Assembly: GCF_023101665.1 (NCBI RefSeq)
Contig: NZ_CP082161.1
Span: 3,844,001 to 3,908,000, forward strand
Length of the DNA stretch: 64,000 nucleotides
DNA from: Bradyrhizobium sp. 195
GTDB taxonomy: Bacteria > Pseudomonadota > Alphaproteobacteria > Rhizobiales > Xanthobacteraceae
Direction of reading: 5' to 3'
Below, piece by piece: positions 1 through 7,269 of this stretch; within the stretch, counting starts at the first letter, position 1; every line of letters begins with the position of its first letter. The position numbers and the translations under genes were made by a program. The notes beneath the pieces were generated by a model. The model ran no database searches, was not told where the DNA came from, and saw only the letters and a list, made by a program, of their open reading frames with translations.

Positions 1-223
1 TCTCGGGGAAGGCGGCGGTGAGATTGGCGCGACCGATGCGGTGCTCGCGTAGGCGCGGACCGATCGTCTTGGTGACGCGCGCGAAAAAGTCCGAGGTCTT
101 GACCGGATCGAAATAGCGCGTGGTCCGCAGCATGCCGACGGTGGCGGCGCCGATCAGGCCTCCGCTGACCGACTTGGCTGCATTCCGGGCGCGAATCTTC
201 GTGCTGATGGGAATCAGCGCCAT
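1..223 (-). CDS. lpxXL: Lipid A very-long-chain acyltransferase LpxXL, N-terminal part only
   Basis: The first 74 residues read from an ATG at 223 and run off the left edge of the window. The sequence HRIGRANLTAAFPE resembles the N-terminal region of the LpxL/HtrB late acyltransferases, membrane enzymes that move an acyl chain from acyl carrier protein to lipid A. The start lies 8 nt after the upstream ketosynthase stop, so it is the last visible gene of the acpXL operon. In rhizobia, LpxXL transfers the very-long-chain hydroxy fatty acid, and the neighbours make that assignment likely. The catalytic HX4D motif lies outside the window, so the identification rests on the N-terminus and context. 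Confidence 0.72.
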   Translation of the reverse strand, partial: MALIPISTKIRARNAAKSVSGGLIGAATVGMLRTTRYFDPVKTSDFFARVTKTIGPRLREHRIGRANLTAAFPE

Positions 224-231
224 GCGTCCGG

Positions 232-1509
232 TCAGGCCGGTTCGCGGGTCAGGATCAGCGAGGCGTTCTGGCCGCCGAAGCCGAACGAATTTGACATCAC
301 CGCGGTGACGCGGGCGTCGCGCGCCGTGTTGCCGACCACGTTGAACAGGATCGTGGGATCCGGGGTCTCGTAGTTGATCGTCGGCGGGATGCGCTGATGC
401 TCGAGCGTGAGTAGCGAGAAGATCGCCTCGACTGCACCGGCCGCCGAGATGGTGTGGCCGACCATCGACTTGTTGGAGGTGACCGGAATCTTCTGCGCGA
501 GCTCGCCGAACACGGCCGAGGTCGTGTTGAACTCCATCTTGTCGTTCTCAGGCGTCGCAGTGCCGTGCGCGTTGATGTGGTCGATCTGATCCGGCGTCAT
601 GCCGGCATCGGCCAGAGTCTTGTTCATGCAGCCGATGATCGGCTTGCCGTCGGGCGAGGAGCGGGTGCGATGGAAGGAATCGGTGAGCTCACCGCAGCCA
701 GCGATCACGCCGAGGATTTTTGCGCCGCGCGCGACAGCGGCCTCATAGCTCTCCAGCACGAGGGCGCCGGCGCCTTCGGCCATGACGAAGCCGTCGCGGT
801 TCTTGGAGAAGGGGCGGGAGGCCGCCTGCGGCAGATCGTTCTGGGTCGACAGCGCCGAGAGCAGCGAGAAGCGCACCAGAGCTTCCGGATTCACGGTGCC
901 GTCGGTCGCAACACACAGCGCTGCATCGGTCTCGCCGCGGCGGATCGCCTCGACGCCGAGCTGGATCGAGGTCGCGCCCGAGGCGCAGGCCGTCGACAGC
1001 GAGATCGGCGAGCCCTTGGTGCCGAAGGTCTCGGCGAGGTGTGCGGCCACCGAGCCGAACATGAAGCGGTGGTGATAGGCGCTGTATTTGCCGCCGCCGG
1101 AGATGCGCAGCAGATCGTCGTAATTGAAATCGGGCGCACCGACGGCGCGGCCGAGTTCGCGGCGCTGCGGCCATTCCACCTCGACCGGTGCGACCGCGAG
1201 GAAGAGGGGACCCGGGAAGTCGGCCTTGGCACCGATGCCGGCCTGCGCGAGCGCTTCCTCGGTCACCAGCTCAGCCATCCGCTCGGACAGGCCGGTGGAG
1301 GAGAACGGATCGACGCTGACGAAATCGACAGTGCCGGCCATCGTGGTCTTCAGCCCGTCGACCGGAAAGCGCGTGATGGTGCGGATGCCGGATTCTCCGG
1401 CGACGAGTTTCGCCCAATTGTCGGCCTTGCCGGCGCCGAGCGAGGTCATGATGCCCATGCCGGTGACGACGACGACGGGGCGCCCGAGTTTGTCGCGTGG
1501 TGCAGTCAT
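232..1509 (-). CDS. fabF1XL: Beta-ketoacyl-ACP synthase, catalytic partner (FabF1XL)
   Basis: This 425-residue thiolase-fold condensing enzyme extends the acyl chain on AcpXL toward the C26-C28 chains found in rhizobial lipid A. The catalytic triad is complete: Cys175 in STACASGATS, a first His near 315 in NAHGTATPEND, and a second His near 352 in NKSMVGHTISAAG. Length is normal for FabF. It lies 18 nt downstream of a second ketosynthase gene that has lost its cysteine, so this protein is probably the active half of a heterodimer. The closing VMSNSFGFGGQNASLIL is the usual FabF C-terminal signature. The family call is secure; the XL role comes from the operon. Confidence 0.93.
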   Translation of the reverse strand: MTAPRDKLGRPVVVVTGMGIMTSLGAGKADNWAKLVAGESGIRTITRFPVDGLKTTMAGTVDFVSVDPFSSTGLSERMAELVTEEALAQAGIGAKADFPGPLFLAVAPVEVEWPQRRELGRAVGAPDFNYDDLLRISGGGKYSAYHHRFMFGSVAAHLAETFGTKGSPISLSTACASGATSIQLGVEAIRRGETDAALCVATDGTVNPEALVRFSLLSALSTQNDLPQAASRPFSKNRDGFVMAEGAGALVLESYEAAVARGAKILGVIAGCGELTDSFHRTRSSPDGKPIIGCMNKTLADAGMTPDQIDHINAHGTATPENDKMEFNTTSAVFGELAQKIPVTSNKSMVGHTISAAGAVEAIFSLLTLEHQRIPPTINYETPDPTILFNVVGNTARDARVTAVMSNSFGFGGQNASLILTREPA

Positions 1510-1527
1510 GTCGATCCCCCGAGTGAG

Positions 1528-2736
1528 CTAGCTAACTGCCTCGACCAGCGCCATGCCTTCGCCGCGCCAGTGTCCGGCTCCCACCACCACAATCTGGGTG
1601 GGCGCTCCCTGCATTTCAATCTCGGTCCCGGTGGAATCGTTCGGCGGGAACAGCGCACCGCGCGAGATCGACATCGCGGCGAGCGCGATGCCGAGCGGGA
1701 ATTGCGTCTCCATGGTGTGGCCGAACATCGTACCGGTGGAGCGCACCGGGAGATCCGCATGGTTCTTCAGGAAACCGCGCTCCTCGCTCGTGGCCGGCTC
1801 AGCACCGGTTGCCCCCGTGATGATCGCGCCCTTACCCTCGCGCTTCGGCAACTTGGCCCAAAGCTTCTCCAGCGTCGCGGTCATGTCGCCACCTTGCTTG
1901 CGCCGGGCGAGATCGGCAACGACGCTCGACAGCTTCGCGTACGGCTTTGCACCGCGCGCTTCCGCATGTGCCCGCGACTCCAGCACCAGGAACGCGCCGG
2001 CCGAACCAAGCGCGAAGCCGGGATGATCCTTGCGCGCCCACACGGGGGCGAACTTGTCCTTCAGGTTGAAGTCGCCGAATTCGTAGAGGACGAGCAAGTC
2101 CTTGCGCTCGCCATTGTGCGAGCCGCCGATCAGCGCGATGTCGCTCTCGCCCGAGGCGATGCGCGACAGCGCGATACGGGCGGCATCGGCGCCGGCAACC
2201 TCTTCGCCCATGAAGGTGCGCGAGGTGCCGCCAAGTCCATGCACGATGGCGATGTTGCCGGCGAGCAGGTTGGAGAGCTGCGCCAGGAACAAAGTGGGGC
2301 GCAAATCGCTCATCAGCCGTTCGTTGAGGAAGCCGGGCGCGTTCGCCCCCTTGGCCTCGGCGGTAAGCACGCCGGTGTCGACATTGAGATCGCGCTCGCC
2401 GCCGCCGGCGGCCACCACCATGTCGATCTTCGACAGGATATCCTTGTTGCCCTTGATCCCGGCGGAATCGAGCGCAAGGCCAGCGGCATAGGTGCCGATG
2501 CGCTGCCAGGCTTCCATCTGGCGCTGGTCGCCCTTCTTCGGGATCTGGCTGTCGAAGGTAACAGGCATCAAGGGATGCACGACGTAGGGTGCAAAACCCT
2601 TCTCGTCGACATTGATGCGCTTCTCCTGAAGCGCGGCCCAATTGGCGTCCAGGCCCTCGCCGAGCGAGGTGGCCAGTCCAATGCCGGTGATCCAGACCTC
2701 GGTCTGGCCTGGCTTCGTCGCGGAAGTGTCAGTCAT
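1528..2736 (-). CDS. fabF2XL: Ketosynthase-like protein without catalytic cysteine (FabF2XL)
   Basis: This 402-residue protein has the ketosynthase fold from VWITGIGLATSLGEGLDANW to VVVGAGHWRGEGMALVEAVS. The region that normally holds the nucleophile elbow reads HGLGGTSRTFMGEEVAGADA, and there is no cysteine anywhere in the protein. The usual NAHGT histidine is also replaced (ATGAEPATSEERG), while the second histidine survives in GTMFGHTMETQ. It therefore cannot act as an ordinary condensing enzyme and looks like a chain-length-factor or KS-beta subunit for FabF1XL. Its ATG overlaps the fabZ stop by 4 nt (ATGA), which suggests translational coupling. The name follows the rhizobial locus order. 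Confidence 0.9.
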   Translation of the reverse strand: MTDTSATKPGQTEVWITGIGLATSLGEGLDANWAALQEKRINVDEKGFAPYVVHPLMPVTFDSQIPKKGDQRQMEAWQRIGTYAAGLALDSAGIKGNKDILSKIDMVVAAGGGERDLNVDTGVLTAEAKGANAPGFLNERLMSDLRPTLFLAQLSNLLAGNIAIVHGLGGTSRTFMGEEVAGADAARIALSRIASGESDIALIGGSHNGERKDLLVLYEFGDFNLKDKFAPVWARKDHPGFALGSAGAFLVLESRAHAEARGAKPYAKLSSVVADLARRKQGGDMTATLEKLWAKLPKREGKGAIITGATGAEPATSEERGFLKNHADLPVRSTGTMFGHTMETQFPLGIALAAMSISRGALFPPNDSTGTEIEMQGAPTQIVVVGAGHWRGEGMALVEAVS

Positions 2737-3203
2737 GGCGATAGGGCCTGTTGCGGAAAGCCGACGCGCTCGGCGACCTTCGCCATGTACCCGCGCATAT
2801 CCGCATTGGGGAAGGGAATCAGCGTGAAGGTCAGCGCCGAGTTGGCGCGCAGCTTGCCGCCGACCCTGATCTTGGCTTCGGTCATGGCGTAGCCGGAGCC
2901 TTCATGCGTGAGGCTCGCCTCGATGCTCATGAGATCGCCCGGATAGACCGAGCCGCGGACCTTGGCCTCCTTCACGGCGGCAAGGATCGGCATGCGCTCG
3001 AACTTGAACACGCCGAGCTGAAGCCAGCCCGAGGCCTGCGCCATCGATTCGATCAGGAGCACGCCGGGCATCAAGGGGTAGCCCGGGAAGTGCCCCTCGA
3101 AGATGGTGCTCTCCTTCGGGACCAGGGCTTCGACGACGATCGTCTTCTCGTCGACCTTGAGGTCGACGATGCGATCGATCATGTGGAAGTATTCGAGTTG
3201 CAT
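2733..3203 (-). CDS. fabZXL: 3-hydroxyacyl-ACP dehydratase, FabZ type (FabZXL)
   Basis: This 156-residue single hot-dog protein dehydrates 3-hydroxyacyl-ACP during elongation of the lipid A very-long-chain acid. The FabZ signature is clear: EGHFPGYPLMPGVLLIESMA, with the catalytic histidine in GHFPG. I start it at the ATG at 3203 (MQLEYFHMIDRI) rather than the longer reading from 3239, because the longer form would overlap the acpXL coding sequence. The start lies 10 nt after the acpXL stop. The C-terminal extension after the hot-dog core (NADMRGYMAKVAERVGF) is a little longer than in housekeeping FabZ. Confidence 0.92.
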   Translation of the reverse strand: MQLEYFHMIDRIVDLKVDEKTIVVEALVPKESTIFEGHFPGYPLMPGVLLIESMAQASGWLQLGVFKFERMPILAAVKEAKVRGSVYPGDLMSIEASLTHEGSGYAMTEAKIRVGGKLRANSALTFTLIPFPNADMRGYMAKVAERVGFPQQALSP

Positions 3204-3213
3204 GACCGCGCGC

Positions 3214-3504
3214 TTAGGCGCTCGCGCCCTTGGCCGCAACCAGTTCGTCGATGCGGGCGCACAGGTTTTTCAGCACGAAATACTGCTCGGTGGTCGCTTT
3301 GCCGTCGTTGACCTCCTGGGTCCACTTTTCCAGCGGCAGCTTGATGCCGAACTGCTTGTCGATCGCGAACGCGATGTCCAGGAAATCGAGGCTGTCGATG
3401 CCGAGATCATCGATGGCATGACTATCCGGCGTGATCGTGTCGCGCGGGATGTCGCAGGTTTCAGCGATGATCGTGGCGACCTGATCGAATGTGGAAGACA
3501 TCAC
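3214..3504 (-). CDS. acpXL: Specialised acyl carrier protein AcpXL
   Basis: This 96-residue acidic carrier protein holds the growing very-long-chain acyl group on a phosphopantetheine arm. The attachment serine is Ser38 in the motif [10 protein letters not shown]. It is longer than housekeeping ACP (about 78 residues) and has the C-terminal helix extension expected of AcpXL. It is the first gene of the minus-strand operon acpXL-fabZ-fabF2-fabF1-lpxXL, so the operon promoter should lie in the roughly 220-nt gap to its right. The alternative start Met2, 3 nt downstream, cannot be excluded. Confidence 0.93.
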   Translation of the reverse strand: MMSSTFDQVATIIAETCDIPRDTITPDSHAIDDLGIDSLDFLDIAFAIDKQFGIKLPLEKWTQEVNDGKATTEQYFVLKNLCARIDELVAAKGASA

Positions 3505-3722
3505 TAAGCCTTTGATATATTGCGGATATTTGTCAGGTTATCCAGAGTGGCACGGTGGGTGGGCATCGCGCCCCTGATGACGCCTCAAACCCCCCTCTGG
3601 CCGGGTCGAAAGCCCGTATATCGGAGCGCCGCCCTGAGTTCAATGGAGCCGGGCAGGCGAGGAGACGGGGCTGGGGATGCCCGCCGGAGCCCTTTTCGCC
3701 GGGGGCCGGCGGCAGACCGGGC

Positions 3723-4058
3723 CTAGATATGAGGCGTCGTGATCTTGACGCAGTCGCGACGGCCCATCAGCACGCAATCCTGAGTCCGGCGCAGGTCGGC
3801 GATGCTGACCGCGAGCCAAATTCCGATTGCGGTCAGCGCGATGGTAAAGGCCAGCGCCGCGATGTTGGCGAGCATGCGATGGCGGAAGTCGTCGGCGCGG
3901 GGCTGCTCGTAGCGTGACAGGTCCAGCGGTTCCGGCGCGACGCGCAACGGCTGCACGGTGCCGCTGCCGCGGTGGGCCGTCGGGGAAGGGGAGTTGCGCG
4001 GCCTGAACTGGAGCACCCGGTGCTCGTCGTCAGAGCTTATGGGCCGCTGGCTATTCAT
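3723..4058 (-). CDS. Small single-pass membrane protein, unknown function
   Basis: This 111-residue protein has a polar, proline-rich N-terminal half (about residues 1-60) and one hydrophobic helix (about 66-86, ANIAALAFTIALTAIGIWLA). A short tail follows with two cysteines (TQDCVLMGRRDCV). I do not recognise a family. The tail cysteines would lie in the periplasm if the N-terminus is cytoplasmic and could form a disulfide. It stands alone between the lipid A operon and a ParB-like gene, and nothing in the context points to a job. Coding reality is supported by the well-formed membrane helix. Confidence 0.6.
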   Translation of the reverse strand: MNSQRPISSDDEHRVLQFRPRNSPSPTAHRGSGTVQPLRVAPEPLDLSRYEQPRADDFRHRMLANIAALAFTIALTAIGIWLAVSIADLRRTQDCVLMGRRDCVKITTPHI

Positions 4059-4395
4059 GGGGCGGGGATCACTCCGAAGCAGCGGTTTTAGATAGCATAG
4101 GTGGTGAACGCGTGGCAGAAAATCTTCTCAATGCCTGCGTGCATTCGTGCGCTCGCACTATTTGTGCATGGCCGGTATGGAGCGACCGCGGAACCAGCCG
4201 TCATGCCGACGGCAAAACCCAAGGCTTGCGTTGCAATAACGGGCATCGCGAGGCCGAGGGCTTCCCGCCTTCGTTCCCGTCTACATCGGCTTGTGATCTC
4301 CGCGTCGTTCCGAGCACGTGTTGTCGCCGCAACGCCCGTGTCATAGTCGAGGGAACCTGGACCGCCAGTTGCAACCATGCGAGGGGCCTTCGACC
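4059..4395. other. Intergenic region, no gene supported
   Basis: These 337 nt separate the divergent small membrane gene and the ParB-like gene. Short open frames occur on both strands, but none has a ribosome site, a plausible start or protein-like composition. Promoters for both neighbours must lie here, but I see no clear -35/-10 pair or operator. Confidence 0.5.
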
Positions 4396-5025
4396 ATGAC
4401 CACGACGAACGCGCGCGAGCCGAGAGTGCATCCGGTCCCGATCCTGTTGCTCCGGCCGACGCAGATGACGGTCGGCATGCGCGAGGTCAAGGAGAAGCGC
4501 AAGCGCTGGCGCGGGCATGACAAGAAGAAGCAGGCCGATCTGCTCGGCAAGCACATGATCCCCGTCGTCTACGGTCCGGACGAGCGCTACTACGTGATCG
4601 ACCATCATCATCTCGGCCGCGCGCTGCATGATGAAGGCGTCAAGGAGGTGCTGGTGACCGTCGTCGGCGACCTCCGCATGGTCGAGCGCGAGGCGTTCTG
4701 GGGCGTCATGGACAACAAGCGCTGGGTCTACCCTTACGACGCCAAGGGCGAGCGGCGGGGGTTCCGCGACCTGCCGAAATCGATCGCCGATCTCAAGGAC
4801 GATCCGTTCCGCAGCCTTGCCGGGGAACTGCGCCGCATGGGCGGCTTCGCCAAGGACACCACGCCGTTCTCCGAATTTCTGTGGGCCGACTTCCTGCGCC
4901 GGAAGCTCTCGCGGAAGGTGGTGGACGCCGATTTCGACAAGGCCATCGAGAAGGGGATGTCCGCGGCCAAGAGCAAGGATGCGATCTATCTGCCCGGCTG
5001 GTGCGGTCCGGCGGACGAGGATTAG
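4396..5025 (+). CDS. ParB/Srx-fold protein of unknown role
   Basis: This 209-residue protein has the look of a ParB-like nuclease or sulfiredoxin-fold domain in its N-terminal half: PVPILLLRPTQMTVGMREV, then YYVIDHHHLGRALHDEG, where the D-HH-L pattern matches the ParB motif that normally reads G-HR. The C-terminal half (ERRGFRDLPKSIADLKDDPF onward) is not recognised. Start chosen at the ATG at 4396, preceded by a GAGG run; a longer frame reaches 4318 without a ribosome site. No parA or plasmid genes lie nearby, so a chromosome-partition role is not supported. Enzymes with this fold include nucleases and CTP-binding switches. Confidence 0.72.
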   Translation: MTTTNAREPRVHPVPILLLRPTQMTVGMREVKEKRKRWRGHDKKKQADLLGKHMIPVVYGPDERYYVIDHHHLGRALHDEGVKEVLVTVVGDLRMVEREAFWGVMDNKRWVYPYDAKGERRGFRDLPKSIADLKDDPFRSLAGELRRMGGFAKDTTPFSEFLWADFLRRKLSRKVVDADFDKAIEKGMSAAKSKDAIYLPGWCGPADED

Positions 5026-5096
5026 AGGTATCAGGAATAGCGTTGTGCTTCACCCCGCGCCTCTGGTGAGCTGACCATCATGCGCGGCCGCTCGCG

Positions 5097-5252
5097 TCAG
5101 TCGCGCTGGAAGATCCTGGCGCCGGGGTAGGCGCGGCGGGCGTAGGTGATCACCAGCGCGCGGTCCTGGGTGTCCAGGAAGGGCGTTCGGATCTGGCACG
5201 ACCCGACGATGAGGTGCCACAGGCCATTGAGCTTCTGGATCACGACTTTCAT
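5097..5252 (-). CDS. Small basic protein, 51 residues, unknown
   Basis: The frame begins at an ATG at 5252 with an AAGGA ribosome site 9 nt ahead, and reads MKVVIQKLNGLWHLIVGSC. A longer open frame extends to 5456, but its extra N-terminus looks non-coding and lacks a ribosome site. The protein has alternating hydrophobic residues suited to a short beta-sheet fold with an aromatic C-terminal part (ALVITYARRAYPGARIFQRD). I recognise no family. The good start signal is the main evidence that it is real. Confidence 0.5.
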   Translation of the reverse strand: MKVVIQKLNGLWHLIVGSCQIRTPFLDTQDRALVITYARRAYPGARIFQRD

Positions 5253-5521
5253 TTGAGTATTCCTTGATAACTCCCGTTCCAGCGAACGCTGCTTGTCGCC
5301 GCTGCGCTTTAGGATTGGGGCCGCGGCGGTAGAATTCACGACATGGCCGGCGATCCGCTGCAAAATACGTCGACCATTGTTAGTTGGTTGCGGCACGTGC
5401 CCAGATAAGCCGAATCCCATCACAGCCGCTTGAGTGAAATCAAATTCCGCGTCCACGAAACCGTCCTGAAACAGAGCCGTCCCATCTCTATCGGGTAGTC
5501 GAGCTCACACAGGAGGCGAAT

Positions 5522-5665
5522 ATGCGCCGTCTGGTTTTCGTAATTGCCTTGCTCGCGGTTGCTTCGGCGGGAATCTCGGCATCGTTTGCCGCCGTTCACC
5601 ACGCCAAGTCGTTGACGTTCGCGGATCGCTTTGCTCCGGCACTCGAGTTGCTGGCGAAGCGCTAG
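5522..5665 (+). CDS. Tiny exported or membrane peptide, 47 residues
   Basis: An almost perfect ribosome site (AGGAGG) stands 6 nt before the ATG at 5522. The frame reads MRRLVFVIALLAVASAGISA and then a polar stretch ending in a TAG at 5663-5665. The N-terminus has two arginines and a hydrophobic core of about 14 residues with an A-S-A-type end, which fits a signal peptide; the remaining 25 or so residues would be the mature peptide. It lies divergent from the 5097-5252 gene. The family is unknown. Confidence 0.55.
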   Translation: MRRLVFVIALLAVASAGISASFAAVHHAKSLTFADRFAPALELLAKR

Positions 5666-5758
5666 CGGCAAAGCGCCTCTCAGGTGCGGTCCGGCGGACG
5701 ATGATTAGAGCGTTCGCCGCCGCGCGGCGATTGCATTGCTCCGCGCGAGCCTATGGCT

Positions 5759-6703
5759 TCAACCGGCCTGTTCTCGATCGATGGTCCGCAGTCGCACGAA
5801 GGCTGCCCAGGCCTGCGGATACTCCTTGTCGGCGGGATCGATCGCAAGCAGCGCGCAGCGTGCTTGCTTGATCTCTTCCGATGACACACGCTTCGTCGCA
5901 GCCTGCAATTTTCTCGACTGCTCCCAGCGGGCCTCGATATCCTTCGCAAGCGCCAAGGCTTCAGCGGCCGTTCGCTCCTGCGCCGATTTCACCGGGCATT
6001 GGCCCGAGGCGAGCGCCGGCCATGCGACCGGGGGCCGATCGGCCTGCCAGGTGAGTTCGCTCTCCGGTGCGGCCTTCACCTCCGCGCCTGAAGGCCGCCC
6101 TGCCAGCGTCAGTGCCGGTCCCGTCCCGGCCGGGCCCGACGAGAGTCCCGATCCCGGCGCGACAGCCGCTGTCTGCGCGGCGAGCTGGCCAAGCTGTTGC
6201 TCCATTGTCCCGCCGCTGGATTGGGGGATGACCTTTCCGACGACCTTGGCCACCGCCAGCGCGCCGGGTGCTATCGGCAATTGTTGTTCGGCAGTCCTGA
6301 CGTCGGTCGCGCTTGGGCATGATGTGTAGGGAGAGTGCTGGGACGTAATCCGGCCATTGTCGTCGACCCGGGCGAAATCGCTGGCGACGGTGTAAACGAA
6401 CGCGGCATCGATGGCGTGGCCGGCCTTGTCCTTCGCTTTCACGGCGCCGCATACGTATCGCGCAGCGTCTGCCTCGACCGTTCGCAGGCTGCTGAAGTGA
6501 GCCGAACCCGGCTCGATTAGCATGCGAGAGACCGCAGCTCGGGCCTTGCGATGCTCGGATTGAAACATGCTCCATACTTCATCGGGATTGATGACGTCGG
6601 GCTGAAAGTTCCAGGCGTAGCCAATCCCGAAGAATGCTGTGCCGATGCACGTCGCGATGATGGATGCACGCAGGTTCACGAGATGGCGCCCTCTAGCAGG
6701 CAC
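5759..6703 (-). CDS. Membrane-anchored hypothetical protein
   Basis: This 314-residue protein has an N-terminal hydrophobic segment (about residues 11-30, ASIIATCIGTAFFGIGYAW) that is probably a membrane anchor or uncleaved signal. The region at about 45-140 (VSRMLIEPGSAHFSSLRTV, then YVCGAVKAKDKAG) resembles a small domain common in alphaproteobacterial periplasmic proteins, but I cannot name it. A low-complexity Gly/Ala/Pro linker follows (about 165-225), then a helical C-terminal part with a QCPVKSAQER segment. No operon partners are evident. Existence is well supported by composition and length; function is unknown. Confidence 0.65.
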   Translation of the reverse strand: MPARGRHLVNLRASIIATCIGTAFFGIGYAWNFQPDVINPDEVWSMFQSEHRKARAAVSRMLIEPGSAHFSSLRTVEADAARYVCGAVKAKDKAGHAIDAAFVYTVASDFARVDDNGRITSQHSPYTSCPSATDVRTAEQQLPIAPGALAVAKVVGKVIPQSSGGTMEQQLGQLAAQTAAVAPGSGLSSGPAGTGPALTLAGRPSGAEVKAAPESELTWQADRPPVAWPALASGQCPVKSAQERTAAEALALAKDIEARWEQSRKLQAATKRVSSEEIKQARCALLAIDPADKEYPQAWAAFVRLRTIDREQAG

Positions 6704-7101
6704 GACTCGTCCGTGCCCCCGTTCGTGGATGCGACGGAGGTCATGGAGGTTGTGCCGAAGTGTTTGCGCCAGTAGGGGGTGAGACTCTTAATAAATCGTG
6801 TTCGATTGTGAAATCGTCCAGGTTCCCGTCTAACGGGAACCTTATTTCTCCGCCGGCGTCATGTTCACAGATGAGTCACTCGCCGGATATCTTCGGTCGT
6901 GCTGTGCGCAGACATGTCTCGAAGCACGCAAGGGCGGCGGAATTTTCGGGCCAGCGACATCGCGTCCCAGGCGCGCCTTGACCTGCCGCAAATGCGTGTA
7001 GGCGCCGGCCGGTACTGTCCGCCTGCATGAATGCCGAAGAGCGTTGCGCCCGGGTGTCGAGGGTGAGGTGGGCTTCAGGTCATGCTGATCGGAGAATGAC
7101 C
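6704..7101. other. Intergenic region with a strong hairpin
   Basis: I find no convincing gene in these 398 nt. The one clear structure is a perfect 10-bp inverted repeat at 6820-6829 and 6833-6842 (AGGTTCCCGT, loop CTA, ACGGGAACCT). It is followed by a short run rich in T but not by a real oligo-T tract, so I do not call it a terminator. The core CCCGTctaACGGG recurs at 13726-13738. Promoters for the gene to the left (minus) and the ATPase pair to the right (plus) should lie here. Confidence 0.5.
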
Positions 7102-7269
7102 ATGAGCATCCTCTTTCGCATCGTCTTTATCATCGCCGGCGCGGTCACCGCGCTGTTCGTCGCGCGTGATGCCCTGAACTTCACCATCATCCAGACCTTC
7201 GTCGCCGTCCTGCTCGTGACGGCCATCGTGGGGGCTGGAAGTCTCTGGAGCCTACGGCGGAAGACGTGA
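7102..7269 (+). CDS. Small two-helix membrane protein coupled to P-type ATPase
   Basis: The 55-residue protein MSILFRIVFIIAGAVTALFV... has two hydrophobic helices (about residues 3-20 and 27-47) and a basic C-terminus (SLRRKT). I place the start at the ATG at 7102, since a GGAG site lies 7 nt upstream; an ATG at 7096 is too close to that site and the longer frame to 7027 looks non-coding. Its TGA overlaps the GTG start of the ATPase (GTGA), so the two are probably translated together. It may be a small subunit or stabiliser of the pump; this is inferred from coupling alone. Confidence 0.65.
   Translation: MSILFRIVFIIAGAVTALFVARDALNFTIIQTFVAVLLVTAIVGAGSLWSLRRKT

Noticed and set aside
454..2892. 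812-residue open frame on the plus strand
   Set aside because: It lies antisense to the two well-supported ketosynthase genes, has an Arg/Ala/Gly/Asp-rich shadow composition and no family likeness.
4088..4378. 96-residue minus-strand frame between 3723-4058 and the ParB-like gene
   Set aside because: No ribosome site, odd composition, and no family; treated as non-coding.
4396..5025. Plasmid partition locus
   Set aside because: The ParB-like protein has no parA neighbour, no parS-like repeats and no replication genes.
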